From positions 219,906 through 283,905 of the forward strand of contig SVGE01000001.1 in assembly GCA_015056545.1 (NCBI GenBank): a stretch of DNA of 64,000 nucleotides, read 5' to 3'. The notes beneath the pieces were generated by a model. That model saw only the letters and a program-made list of their open reading frames with translations. It did no database searches and was not told the DNA's origin. Of this stretch, positions 1 through 6,232 are shown piece by piece. The stretch comes from Clostridiales bacterium (lineage in GTDB: Bacteria; Bacillota; Clostridia; TANB77; SIG350). The position numbers were made by a program, and so were the translations under genes. The number at the start of each line of letters is the position of its first letter. The stretch's first letter is position 1.

Positions 1-2409
1 CATAATTTTGATAGGGTTGCTAAATTTTGTTCAGCAGACAATCAAGATGATTTTGTAATGTTTAAAAAAGTATTAGATGAAGGTCTTTTCTTCCCTGGTG
101 GTAGAACTATGTCTAATGCTGGTATTGGTAAAGATTTAACTTTAAACAATTGTTTTGTTGCACCACAAGTCGAAGACTCAATGGATGATATTTTCACTAA
201 AGTTAAATTAGGTGCTATTACACATCAAAGAGGTGGTGGTATTGGTTATGATTTTAGTCAAATTAGACCAAAAGGCTCGCCTACTTCAAATGATGCTTTT
301 GCGTCAGGTCCAATTAGTTTTATTGAAGTATTTAATCAACAAACAGTAACTATTACACAAGGTGGCCGTAGAGGGGCTAATATGGGGGTATTATCTGTTT
401 ATCATATGGATATTGAAGATTTTATTACTTGTAAGTCACAAGATGCTAATAAATTGCAATTCTTTAATTTATCTGTAATGGTTGATGATGACTTCATGAA
501 AGCTAAAAATAATGATGAAGATATTTACTTACATCACCCAGTTTATGATGATAAAGGTAATATATTAAAAGATGAATCAAAATGGAAATATAAGAAAAAA
601 ATAAGTGCTAAATATTTATGGGATTTAATTACTAAAAATGCTTATGATAATGGTGAACCAGGTGTATTCTTCTATAATAATATGAATAATGATAATAACC
701 TTTGGTATATGGAAAAAATCATTTGTAGTAATCCATGTGCTGAATATTTAGCTGGTACTGTATTTGGTAAACATCCTAAATCAGATAGACCATTAAATCC
801 AACAGATTTCGGTGGTGCTTGTAATTTAGGTAGTTTAATGATGCATAATTTTGTATTAAATCCATTTACAAATAAAGCTACTGTTGATTATGCTAAATTA
901 AAAGAAACAATATATACAGGTGTTAGATTATTAGATAATATTATAGATATAAATAATTATCCAGACAAAATATTTAAAAACTATCAAAAGAACTTTAGAA
1001 CAATTGGGCTTGGAATAACTGGTTTTGCAGATATGCTTACAATGCTTAATTTAAAATATGGAACTCAAGATTCAATAAAATTCAGTGATGAATTAATGAA
1101 TTTTATCGCTAAAAATGTATATAAAGCATCTATAGAATTAGCAAAAGAAAAAGGTCCATTCCCTCTTTTAGATAGAGAAAAATATGTTCAAAGTGGATTT
1201 ATTCAAAAACATGTAAAAAAAGATGCTGAATGGAAAGAAATTATTGAAGATATTAAAACATATGGTATTAGAAATGCAAAAATGATTTCTGTTGCTCCAA
1301 CAGGAACTATGAGTTTAACATATGGTAATAACTGTTCTTCTGGTCTAGAACCAATATTTAGCTTATCTTATGATAGAAAAGTTAAAATTGGTGGACAAGA
1401 TGAAAAGAATATTAAAATAGTTCATATGGAAGACTTTGCTTATGGTTTATGGAGAACTGTTACTGAAGGTAATATTGTAAATCATGATGTATTTGTTACA
1501 GCATTAGATTTACCTGTTTCTGCTCACTTAGAAATGCTAAAAACTATTAACTTCCATGTAGATATGAGTAGTAGTAAAACTATTAATATCCCTAGTGATT
1601 ACAGTTTTGAAGATACTAAATCTGTATATGACTATTGTTGGGAAAATGGTATTAAAGGTTGTACAATATTTAGGCCTAATGAAATTAGAAAAGGTGTTTT
1701 AATAGAAAATGCTGAAAAAGAAAAAGAAATTAATAAAGAAAATATTACTACAACAGAAGAATATGTAGATTATAAAGCTGAATTAAAAAGAGGAGATATT
1801 TTATCTACAGATGATACATTAATTGGTAGAAAGAAAAAATTAATTACAGGTTGTGGTTCTCTTCATTTAACTGCTTTCTTTGATCCTGTTGATGGAGAAT
1901 TCCAAGAATTATTCCTTCAAAAAGGTTCTGATGGTGGATGTAATAACTTTATGATAGCATTGTCTAGAATGACTTCTCTTTGCGCAAGAGCTGGTGTAGA
2001 TATTTATTCAATTGTTGACCAATTAAAGAGCTGTGGTGTATGTCCATCATATGCAGTAAGAAAAGCAACAAAAGGAGATACTTCTATTGGAAGTTGTTGT
2101 CCTGTTGCAGTTGGTAATGCAATATTAGAATTATATAATGAAGTACAAGAAGAAATTCAATATAATGAAGAGGAAGAAATGATTGAACATGCATATTCAG
2201 TTGAAGAAAAAATTGAAAAAGAAATAAATAATGTATGTAATGAAAATAAAGAAAATCATATAATCCGTGAAGTTGCTGCTACAAAGGAAGAAACTTCTAA
2301 GAAAAAAGAAGCTCAGCTTGCAAAATGCCCTGAATGTGGTGAACCTGGATTAATCTTTGAAGGAGGATGCTGCATTTGTAAAAATTGTGGCTATAGTAAA
2401 TGTGGATAA
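1..2409 (+). CDS. nrdJ: Adenosylcobalamin-dependent (class II) ribonucleotide reductase, 5' partial
   Basis: Reduces ribonucleotides to deoxyribonucleotides using a cobalamin-generated thiyl radical, without oxygen. The frame is open from base 1, so the true start lies left of the window; the first ATG seen, at 58, is internal. Counting from base 1, the NNC motif (Cys51), the NPCAE motif (Cys246, expected thiyl-radical Cys) and the CNLGS motif (Cys274, expected redox partner) are visible. So are APTGTMS and a C-terminal Cys-rich tail (CPECGEPG...CCICKNCGYSKCG) typical of NrdJ. Spacing between the NPCAE and CNLGS cysteines is 28 residues, longer than usual in the family. It is followed with an 8-bp overlap by a Cys-rich small-domain gene and then by dut, giving a dNTP-supply operon. 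Any cobalamin riboswitch or promoter would lie outside the window. Assignment as NrdJ is firm. Confidence 0.95.
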   Translation, partial: HNFDRVAKFCSADNQDDFVMFKKVLDEGLFFPGGRTMSNAGIGKDLTLNNCFVAPQVEDSMDDIFTKVKLGAITHQRGGGIGYDFSQIRPKGSPTSNDAFASGPISFIEVFNQQTVTITQGGRRGANMGVLSVYHMDIEDFITCKSQDANKLQFFNLSVMVDDDFMKAKNNDEDIYLHHPVYDDKGNILKDESKWKYKKKISAKYLWDLITKNAYDNGEPGVFFYNNMNNDNNLWYMEKIICSNPCAEYLAGTVFGKHPKSDRPLNPTDFGGACNLGSLMMHNFVLNPFTNKATVDYAKLKETIYTGVRLLDNIIDINNYPDKIFKNYQKNFRTIGLGITGFADMLTMLNLKYGTQDSIKFSDELMNFIAKNVYKASIELAKEKGPFPLLDREKYVQSGFIQKHVKKDAEWKEIIEDIKTYGIRNAKMISVAPTGTMSLTYGNNCSSGLEPIFSLSYDRKVKIGGQDEKNIKIVHMEDFAYGLWRTVTEGNIVNHDVFVTALDLPVSAHLEMLKTINFHVDMSSSKTINIPSDYSFEDTKSVYDYCWENGIKGCTIFRPNEIRKGVLIENAEKEKEINKENITTTEEYVDYKAELKRGDILSTDDTLIGRKKKLITGCGSLHLTAFFDPVDGEFQELFLQKGSDGGCNNFMIALSRMTSLCARAGVDIYSIVDQLKSCGVCPSYAVRKATKGDTSIGSCCPVAVGNAILELYNEVQEEIQYNEEEEMIEHAYSVEEKIEKEINNVCNENKENHIIREVAATKEETSKKKEAQLAKCPECGEPGLIFEGGCCICKNCGYSKCG

Positions 2410-2743
2410 TATACAAAGATTTTTAGAAAGAAAGAATATCAATTTAAAAGATAAATGTAACTACTTTCCTTGTCATAATTTAGATTATGATAAATATGAT
2501 TGTAGAAGTTGTTATTGCCCCTTTTATGATATTTGTTCTAAAAAAGTATTTAACAATGAAGACGTTGTTTTTGGTGGATATTTACTTAAAAATACTGTTC
2601 TTGCCTGTGAAAAATGTACATTTATTCATAATACTGAAATTGTAGATTATATATATTCTGAACTAGAAAAAAATACAGATATTGAAGTTATTTATTCTAG
2701 CTTAGAAAAAATTTATATAGAAAAATATAAGGAGGATATTTAA
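2402..2743 (+). CDS. Cysteine-rich small-domain protein
   Basis: About 113 residues with the signature of the cysteine-rich small domain family (PF04071 type): CNYFPCH, then CRSCYCPFYDIC, then GGY, then CEKCTFIH. Such clustered Cys and His residues probably bind metal. In other organisms this domain occurs fused to cobalamin-biosynthesis enzymes such as the threonine-phosphate decarboxylase, so its place directly behind a cobalamin-dependent reductase is suggestive. The start is uncertain. GTG at 2402 overlaps the nrdJ stop by 8 bp, GTG at 2387 and TTG at 2357 are in the same frame, and no well-spaced Shine-Dalgarno decides between them. Translation is probably coupled to nrdJ. The stop is directly followed by the dut ATG. 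Molecular function is unknown. Confidence 0.75.
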   Translation: MDNIQRFLERKNINLKDKCNYFPCHNLDYDKYDCRSCYCPFYDICSKKVFNNEDVVFGGYLLKNTVLACEKCTFIHNTEIVDYIYSELEKNTDIEVIYSSLEKIYIEKYKEDI

Positions 2744-3256
2744 ATGGAAAAAATTAGAGGTTTTGAAGTATGTAAAGGTTTTGAAGATATGGATATTAAT
2801 CTTCCTATTAGAAAAACAGCTCATTCTGTAGCATATGATATTGAAGCTGCTGAAGATACTGTAATACCATCTATTTGGAAAACTGTATTTTCTAACTTTG
2901 GTAAATTCTTATCTGGAAATGATGAATATAGCTCTATTAAACCTACTCTTGTTAAAACTGGTTTAAAAGCATATTTTGGTCATGATGAAGCATTATTTTT
3001 AGCAAATAGAAGTTCTAATCCTGGTAAAAAAGGATTAATACTTGCTAATAGTTTAGGTGTTGTTGAATCAGATTATTATGGTAATCCAGATAATGATGGA
3101 CATCTAATGTTTGCATACTATAATATCTTCCCTGTTGACTTACATGTAAAAAAACATGACCCAATAGGACAAGCATTTTTTCAAAAATTCTTAATAACTG
3201 ATGATGATAATGCAACAGGTCAAAGAATGGGTGGTTTTGGGTCAACAGATAAATAA
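2744..3256 (+). CDS. dut: dUTP diphosphatase (dUTPase)
   Basis: Hydrolyses dUTP to dUMP and pyrophosphate, protecting DNA from uracil and feeding dTMP synthesis. At 170 residues it has the five trimeric-dUTPase motifs in order: SVAYDIEA (motif 1), NRSS (motif 2), GLILANSLGVVESDYYG (motif 3), GQAFF (motif 4) and the C-terminal RMGGFGSTD arm (motif 5). It is somewhat longer than the usual 140-150 residues because of an extra segment around residues 45-65. An AAGGAGG site sits just before the ATG and the gene starts at the base after the preceding stop, so it is co-translated with the reductase operon. A strong hairpin terminator follows. Confidence 0.93.
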   Translation: MEKIRGFEVCKGFEDMDINLPIRKTAHSVAYDIEAAEDTVIPSIWKTVFSNFGKFLSGNDEYSSIKPTLVKTGLKAYFGHDEALFLANRSSNPGKKGLILANSLGVVESDYYGNPDNDGHLMFAYYNIFPVDLHVKKHDPIGQAFFQKFLITDDDNATGQRMGGFGSTDK

Positions 3257-3268
3257 TATAACCTATTT

Positions 3269-3300
3269 AAAAGGATGCTTATTAAATAGCATCCTTTTTA
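3269..3300. terminator. Bidirectional intrinsic terminator between dut and the beta-helix acetyltransferase
   Basis: AAAAGGATGCT (3269-3279) and AGCATCCTTTT (3288-3298) form a perfect 11-bp stem with an 8-base loop and T-rich flanks on both strands. It lies between two convergent genes. Confidence 0.9.
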
Positions 3301-3306
3301 GTTTGT

Positions 3307-3981
3307 TTAATCTTTTTTATTTTCCTTCATAACAATATTGTTATTTGCTTTTACAATACATCCATGTGGATATACTCCTCTAAGAGGTGTAAGTGGATAT
3401 ACCTGTGTTCCCTTTCCAATAACTGTACCAGGATTTAAAACACACCCACACCCTATATCTGCCTTTTCTCCTAAAATTGCTCCAACTTTTCTAAGACCTG
3501 TTTCATAGTTTGCATCTCCATGTATTACAACATTTTTACCATCAGATTTTAAGTTAGAACATATACTTCCTGCACCCATGTGAGAATAACTACCTAAAAT
3601 TGAATCACCTACATAATTATAATGAGGGACCTGAACTCCATCCATCAAAATACAATTTTTGAGTTCTGTCGAATTACCAATAACGCAATTTTTACCAGTA
3701 ATAACACTGCCTCGTATAAATGCTCCTGGCCTTATTACAGTTCCCCCTCCTATTATAGTAGGGCCTTCAATAACAGCTGTTGGATAGATTTTTACTCTAG
3801 GACCTATTAAAACATCTTTTTTGAGTAAGGTATATTCTCTCATACCTTCATCAATTAAGCTTAAAATATACTCTTTAATATGTGGAAGTACTTCCCACGG
3901 ATATATTTTTGCTTCAAAAAGATTTTTTAAATAAAACGGATAAACTGAGAATAAATCCTTGTTTTTAAGTTGCTTATTCAT
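3307..3981 (-). CDS. Left-handed beta-helix acyltransferase, GlmU C-terminal-like
   Basis: A 224-residue protein built mainly of hexapeptide repeats (for example IGPRVKI, IIGGGTVI, GKNCVIG, IGKGTQV), the left-handed beta-helix fold of nucleotide-sugar acetyltransferases. It resembles the acetyltransferase half of GlmU (N-acetylation of glucosamine-1-phosphate) and has no nucleotidyltransferase domain. Its start codon overlaps the glmM stop by 8 bp (ATGAATAA), with GAGGG as ribosome site, so it is translationally coupled to the enzyme that makes glucosamine-1-phosphate. The inferred role is the second step after GlmM, with the uridylyl step done by a separate enzyme such as the UAP1-like proteins at 24130-26645. 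Exact substrate is inferred from context. Confidence 0.82.
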   Translation of the reverse strand: MNKQLKNKDLFSVYPFYLKNLFEAKIYPWEVLPHIKEYILSLIDEGMREYTLLKKDVLIGPRVKIYPTAVIEGPTIIGGGTVIRPGAFIRGSVITGKNCVIGNSTELKNCILMDGVQVPHYNYVGDSILGSYSHMGAGSICSNLKSDGKNVVIHGDANYETGLRKVGAILGEKADIGCGCVLNPGTVIGKGTQVYPLTPLRGVYPHGCIVKANNNIVMKENKKD

Positions 3982-5368
3982 TTAGATACCCTCTTTCAAT
4001 AATAGCGTTTTCAATTTCAGCTGTATATGCTATTGCCTCTTCTTCACTTTGAACTTCAAGCATTATACGAATAACAGGTTCTGTACCACTTTTCCTAAGT
4101 AATACTCTTCCCTTACCACCTATTTTTTCTTCAATTTCTGAAAGCTTTGCTAAAACTATTTCATCATTCATTACTTCATCCTTATTCTTTACTTTAACAT
4201 TTTTTAAATATTGAGGATAAAGTTTTACAGGACTTGCAAGAGTAGCTAAAGTTGACTTTTTATCACATACTTCTTCTGCAAGCATTATTGCAGTAAGAAG
4301 TCCATCTCCTGTTGTTGCATACTTTTTGAGTATAATGTGACCAGACTGTTCTCCACCAAGAGTATAATTATTTTTTTGCATACATTCATACACAAATCTG
4401 TCACCAACAGTTGTTTGCACACAATTAATTCCTATATCTTTTAATGCAGATATAAAACCCGTATTAGACATTATTGTAGCAACTACTGTATCGTTATTAA
4501 GTATTCCTCTATCCTTTAATCTTTTACCCAAAATATACAGCATTTTGTCACCATCAACAATATCTCCATTTTCATCAACAGCAATACATCTGTCTGCATC
4601 TCCATCAAAAGCAAAACCCATATCCAAATGATTTTCTACAACAAGTTTTTGAAGTTTTTCAATATGTGTAGAACCACATTCTTTATTAATATTAGTTCCA
4701 TCAGGTTCATTACCTATTATCATCAATTTTGCACCTAAAGCACTAAAAACTGATTTTGCTATCATCCATAAAGCTCCATTTGCTGCATCAAGACCTATTT
4801 TTAAGTCTTTGTATGAATGTGATGCAATAGATATTAGATATCCTAAATATCTATTTCTTCCTGATGAATAGTCAATAATACAACCTATATTTTCTTTTTG
4901 TGCATAAGGTAAATCTTCAGAGACTATTCCTAATTCTTCTAAATTACCATCTAGATATTCTTCAATTAATTCAGTAGTATTATCATCAAGCTTTTCTCCA
5001 TATTTATTGATAATTTTTATACCATTATCATAAAAGGGATTGTGTGATGCAGTAATCATAATACCACAATCAAATTCATCCTCTCTTGTTACATATGATA
5101 CACTTGGTGTTGTTGTTACATGAAGCAAATATGCATCTGCACCAGAAGCTGTTAATCCTGCAACAATTGAATATTCAAGCATATAACTTGAACGACGTGT
5201 ATCTTTTCCAATAACAATTTTCGGTCTATATATTTCTCTTTCACAACCTGAAAATTTTGAAGAATAATACCATCCTAAAAATCTTCCTACCTTGTAAGCT
5301 TGAAAAGCTGTTAAATCAATATTAGCTTCTCCTCTAAAACCATCTGTTCCAAAATATTTATTAGCCAT
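3974..5368 (-). CDS. glmM: Phosphoglucosamine mutase
   Basis: Converts glucosamine-6-phosphate to glucosamine-1-phosphate for peptidoglycan and other amino-sugar polymers. At 464 residues it is of normal length for the alpha-D-phosphohexomutase family. It shows the phosphoserine loop ITASHNP (Ser108), the metal loop DGDADR (about 255-260), the sugar-binding GEQSGH loop and the phosphate-binding RKSGTEP motif. The N-terminus KYFGTDGFRG is typical of GlmM. AAGGAGG precedes the ATG by 8 bases. It forms an operon with the overlapping beta-helix acetyltransferase gene downstream. Confidence 0.95.
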   Translation of the reverse strand: MANKYFGTDGFRGEANIDLTAFQAYKVGRFLGWYYSSKFSGCEREIYRPKIVIGKDTRRSSYMLEYSIVAGLTASGADAYLLHVTTTPSVSYVTREDEFDCGIMITASHNPFYDNGIKIINKYGEKLDDNTTELIEEYLDGNLEELGIVSEDLPYAQKENIGCIIDYSSGRNRYLGYLISIASHSYKDLKIGLDAANGALWMIAKSVFSALGAKLMIIGNEPDGTNINKECGSTHIEKLQKLVVENHLDMGFAFDGDADRCIAVDENGDIVDGDKMLYILGKRLKDRGILNNDTVVATIMSNTGFISALKDIGINCVQTTVGDRFVYECMQKNNYTLGGEQSGHIILKKYATTGDGLLTAIMLAEEVCDKKSTLATLASPVKLYPQYLKNVKVKNKDEVMNDEIVLAKLSEIEEKIGGKGRVLLRKSGTEPVIRIMLEVQSEEEAIAYTAEIENAIIERGYLNE

Positions 5369-5428
5369 TTTGGTATCCTCCTTAAAAAATATTTTTTTAG
5401 AATTATTATTTTTATTTAATTCGCTATT

Positions 5429-5457
5429 ACTATATCACAAATTAGTACTTTTTTCAA
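5429..5457 (-). promoter_or_regulatory. Sigma-A promoter for glmM
   Basis: On the minus strand TTGAAA (5452-5457), a 17-base spacer, then TATAGT (5429-5434), about 60 bp upstream of the glmM start. Confidence 0.7.
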
Positions 5458-5538
5458 CTTATGTACAAATACAAAAATAACTTTTTTTCACATTGTCGAA
5501 TTTTGCGATGAAAAGTTTTCTTTTTTGTCATTTTGTCA

Positions 5539-5567
5539 TTTACTTTTGATTTAATTTGTTATATAAT
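5539..5567 (+). promoter_or_regulatory. Promoter of toxin-like mRNA, copy 1
   Basis: TTTACT (5539-5544), 17-base spacer, TATAAT (5562-5567). The same two hexamers and spacing recur in copy 2. The predicted start is near 5574, giving an RNA that begins AGGTAATTGATATG. Confidence 0.75.
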
Positions 5568-5603
5568 CCATTTAGGTAATTGATATGAAAACAGGAGCGG
5601 TTG

Positions 5604-5643
5604 ACCACCGAACAACACAATTTTAATTGAGATTGGAGGTGGT
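5604..5643 (+). promoter_or_regulatory. Ribosome-site sequestering leader element, copy 1
   Basis: ACCACC at 5604-5609 is complementary to GGTGGT at 5638-5643, which overlaps the Shine-Dalgarno site GGAGGTGG. A folded leader would mask translation initiation of the peptide at 5648. Copy 2 keeps the same pairing with 7 bp. Confidence 0.6.
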
Positions 5644-5647
5644 AGCC

Positions 5648-5737
5648 ATGGCAATAATAAGTTACATAGATTTATTAATTCTAATGATTATATTAACTCC
5701 TATTGTTAAATTTATGTTTAAATGCATAAAAAAATAA
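5648..5737 (+). CDS. Small hydrophobic toxin-like peptide, copy 1 (29 aa)
   Basis: A 29-codon ORF (starts MAIISYIDLL) with a strong ribosome site, TTGGAGGTGG, 5 bases before the ATG. The product is one predicted membrane segment (about residues 3-20) followed by a basic tail ending KFMFKCIKK, the usual layout of type I toxins that insert in the cytoplasmic membrane. The stop codon lies in the left arm of a terminator hairpin. A convergent antisense promoter is found at 5815-5843. No named family is recognised. The toxin role is inferred from size, hydropathy and locus architecture. Confidence 0.68.
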   Translation: MAIISYIDLLILMIILTPIVKFMFKCIKK

Positions 5738-5807
5738 TCTCCTGTCCTCTTAACTTTGGAGATTATTTAATTCCCAGGTTAACCGCTCTTGCGGAATATC
5801 TTTTACC
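5727..5807 (-). ncRNA. Candidate antisense antitoxin RNA, copy 1
   Basis: Predicted from the convergent promoter at 5815-5843 to the hairpin at 5732-5768, which on the minus strand is followed by seven T. The RNA would be about 80 nt and fully complementary to the 3' end of the toxin-like mRNA. Its 5' part folds as CCGC-AAGA-GCGG, followed by the palindromic GGTTAACC. Confidence 0.65.
5732..5768. terminator. Bidirectional terminator hairpin, copy 1
   Basis: AAATAATCTCC (5732-5742) pairs perfectly with GGAGATTATTT (5758-5768) around the loop TGTCCTCTTAACTTT. The T tract is strong on the minus strand and weak on the plus strand. The loop is conserved in copy 2 while the stem changes on both sides. 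Confidence 0.8.
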
Positions 5808-5814
5808 TATTTTT

Positions 5815-5843
5815 ATTTTACTTTAATTTTTATTATATGTCAA
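5815..5843 (-). promoter_or_regulatory. Convergent antisense promoter, copy 1
   Basis: Minus strand TTGACA (5838-5843), 17-base spacer, TAAAAT (5815-5820). It is an almost perfect sigma-A promoter reading back into the peptide gene. It is conserved in copy 2. Confidence 0.82.
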
Positions 5844-5908
5844 TATATTTTTAATTTTTTCATTGTCGAATCTTGCGATGAAAAGTTTCCTTTTTTGTCA
5901 TTTTGTCA

Positions 5909-5937
5909 TTTACTTTTAATTTGTTTTGTTATATAAT
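5909..5937 (+). promoter_or_regulatory. Promoter of toxin-like mRNA, copy 2
   Basis: TTTACT (5909-5914), 17-base spacer, TATAAT (5932-5937), identical hexamers to copy 1. Confidence 0.75.
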
Positions 5938-5973
5938 TCATTTAAGGTAATCGATATGAAAGCAGGAGCGGTT

Positions 5974-6022
5974 AACCACCCAAAATACATATAAAAATGT
6001 ACAATACAGATTGGAGGTGGTT
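5974..6022 (+). promoter_or_regulatory. Ribosome-site sequestering leader element, copy 2
   Basis: AACCACC at 5974-5980 pairs perfectly with GGTGGTT at 6016-6022, covering the 3' part of the GGAGGTGG ribosome site of the peptide at 6026. Confidence 0.6.
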
Positions 6023-6025
6023 TAT

Positions 6026-6103
6026 ATGAACATAGACTTTTTTATTGAAGTAATTTTATTAGCTATATTTATAAAGTCATTATTAAATCGAAGAAAAAAA
6101 TAA
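6026..6103 (+). CDS. Small hydrophobic toxin-like peptide, copy 2 (25 aa)
   Basis: A 25-codon ORF beginning MNIDFFIEVILLAIF and ending with the basic tail NRRKK. It has a single hydrophobic segment of about 14-16 residues. TTGGAGGTGG precedes the ATG. The sequence is clearly different from copy 1, although ribosome site, leader and hairpin are retained, as expected if RNA elements and general peptide character are under selection. The stop codon again sits at the base of the terminator stem. Function is inferred, not recognised by family. Confidence 0.68.
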   Translation: MNIDFFIEVILLAIFIKSLLNRRKK

Positions 6104-6180
6104 TCGCCCTGTCCTCTTAACTAACGGGTGATTATTTTTTTCACTAATTGGTTAACCGCTTTTGCGGAATATCTTTTACC
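6090..6180 (-). ncRNA. Candidate antisense antitoxin RNA, copy 2
   Basis: Predicted from the promoter at 6188-6216 to the hairpin at 6098-6137, followed on the minus strand by a run of T. It is about 90 nt, with a 5' hairpin CCGC-AAAA-GCGG followed by GGTTAACC, as in copy 1. Confidence 0.65.
6098..6137. terminator. Bidirectional terminator hairpin, copy 2
   Basis: AAATAATCGCCC (6098-6109) pairs with GGGTGATTATTT (6126-6137) with one G-U pair, around the loop TGTCCTCTTAACTAAC. T tracts follow on both strands. Compared with copy 1, the stem has changed on both arms so that pairing is kept. Confidence 0.83.
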
Positions 6181-6187
6181 TATTTTT

Positions 6188-6216
6188 ATTTTACTTTAAT
6201 TTTAACCATATGTCAA
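6188..6216 (-). promoter_or_regulatory. Convergent antisense promoter, copy 2
   Basis: Minus strand TTGACA (6211-6216), 17-base spacer, TAAAAT (6188-6193), the same hexamers as copy 1. It lies just past the cysS stop codon. Confidence 0.82.
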
Positions 6217-6232
6217 TATTTCTAATATAAAT

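Larger units (their letters stand above)
5491..5845 (+). repeat. Copy 1 of a tandem type I toxin-antitoxin-like unit
   Basis: First of two diverged units at a 370-bp offset (second at 5861-6218). The best conserved segments are CATTGTCGAA, TTGCGATGAAAAG, the -35/-10 block, the GAGCGGTT leader, the GGAGGTGG ribosome site, the GTCCTCTTAAC loop and the convergent promoter. The peptide-coding parts are strongly diverged, while the RNA elements are kept. The unit sits in the gap between divergently read glmM and convergent cysS. Confidence 0.85.
5861..6218 (+). repeat. Copy 2 of the tandem type I toxin-antitoxin-like unit
   Basis: Second unit, with the same order of elements as copy 1: promoter, leader, ribosome site, short peptide, bidirectional hairpin, convergent promoter. 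It runs up to within about 15 bp of the end of cysS. Confidence 0.85.

Noticed and set aside
2357-2401. TTG start at 2357 for the Cys-rich small-domain gene
   Set aside because: It would overlap nrdJ by 53 bp, and the AAGGAGG that lies here (2360-2366) is downstream of that TTG, not upstream. The extra residues do not belong to the domain.
3307-3981. Calling the beta-helix protein a full GlmU
   Set aside because: It has only hexapeptide repeats and lacks the nucleotidyltransferase domain with its GGxGTRM loop.
5369-6232. Reading the glmM-cysS gap as plain intergenic AT-rich sequence or as a riboswitch/T-box for cysS
   Set aside because: cysS reads away from this gap and has its own promoter at 7755-7783. 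The two peptide units with paired promoters explain the sequence far better.
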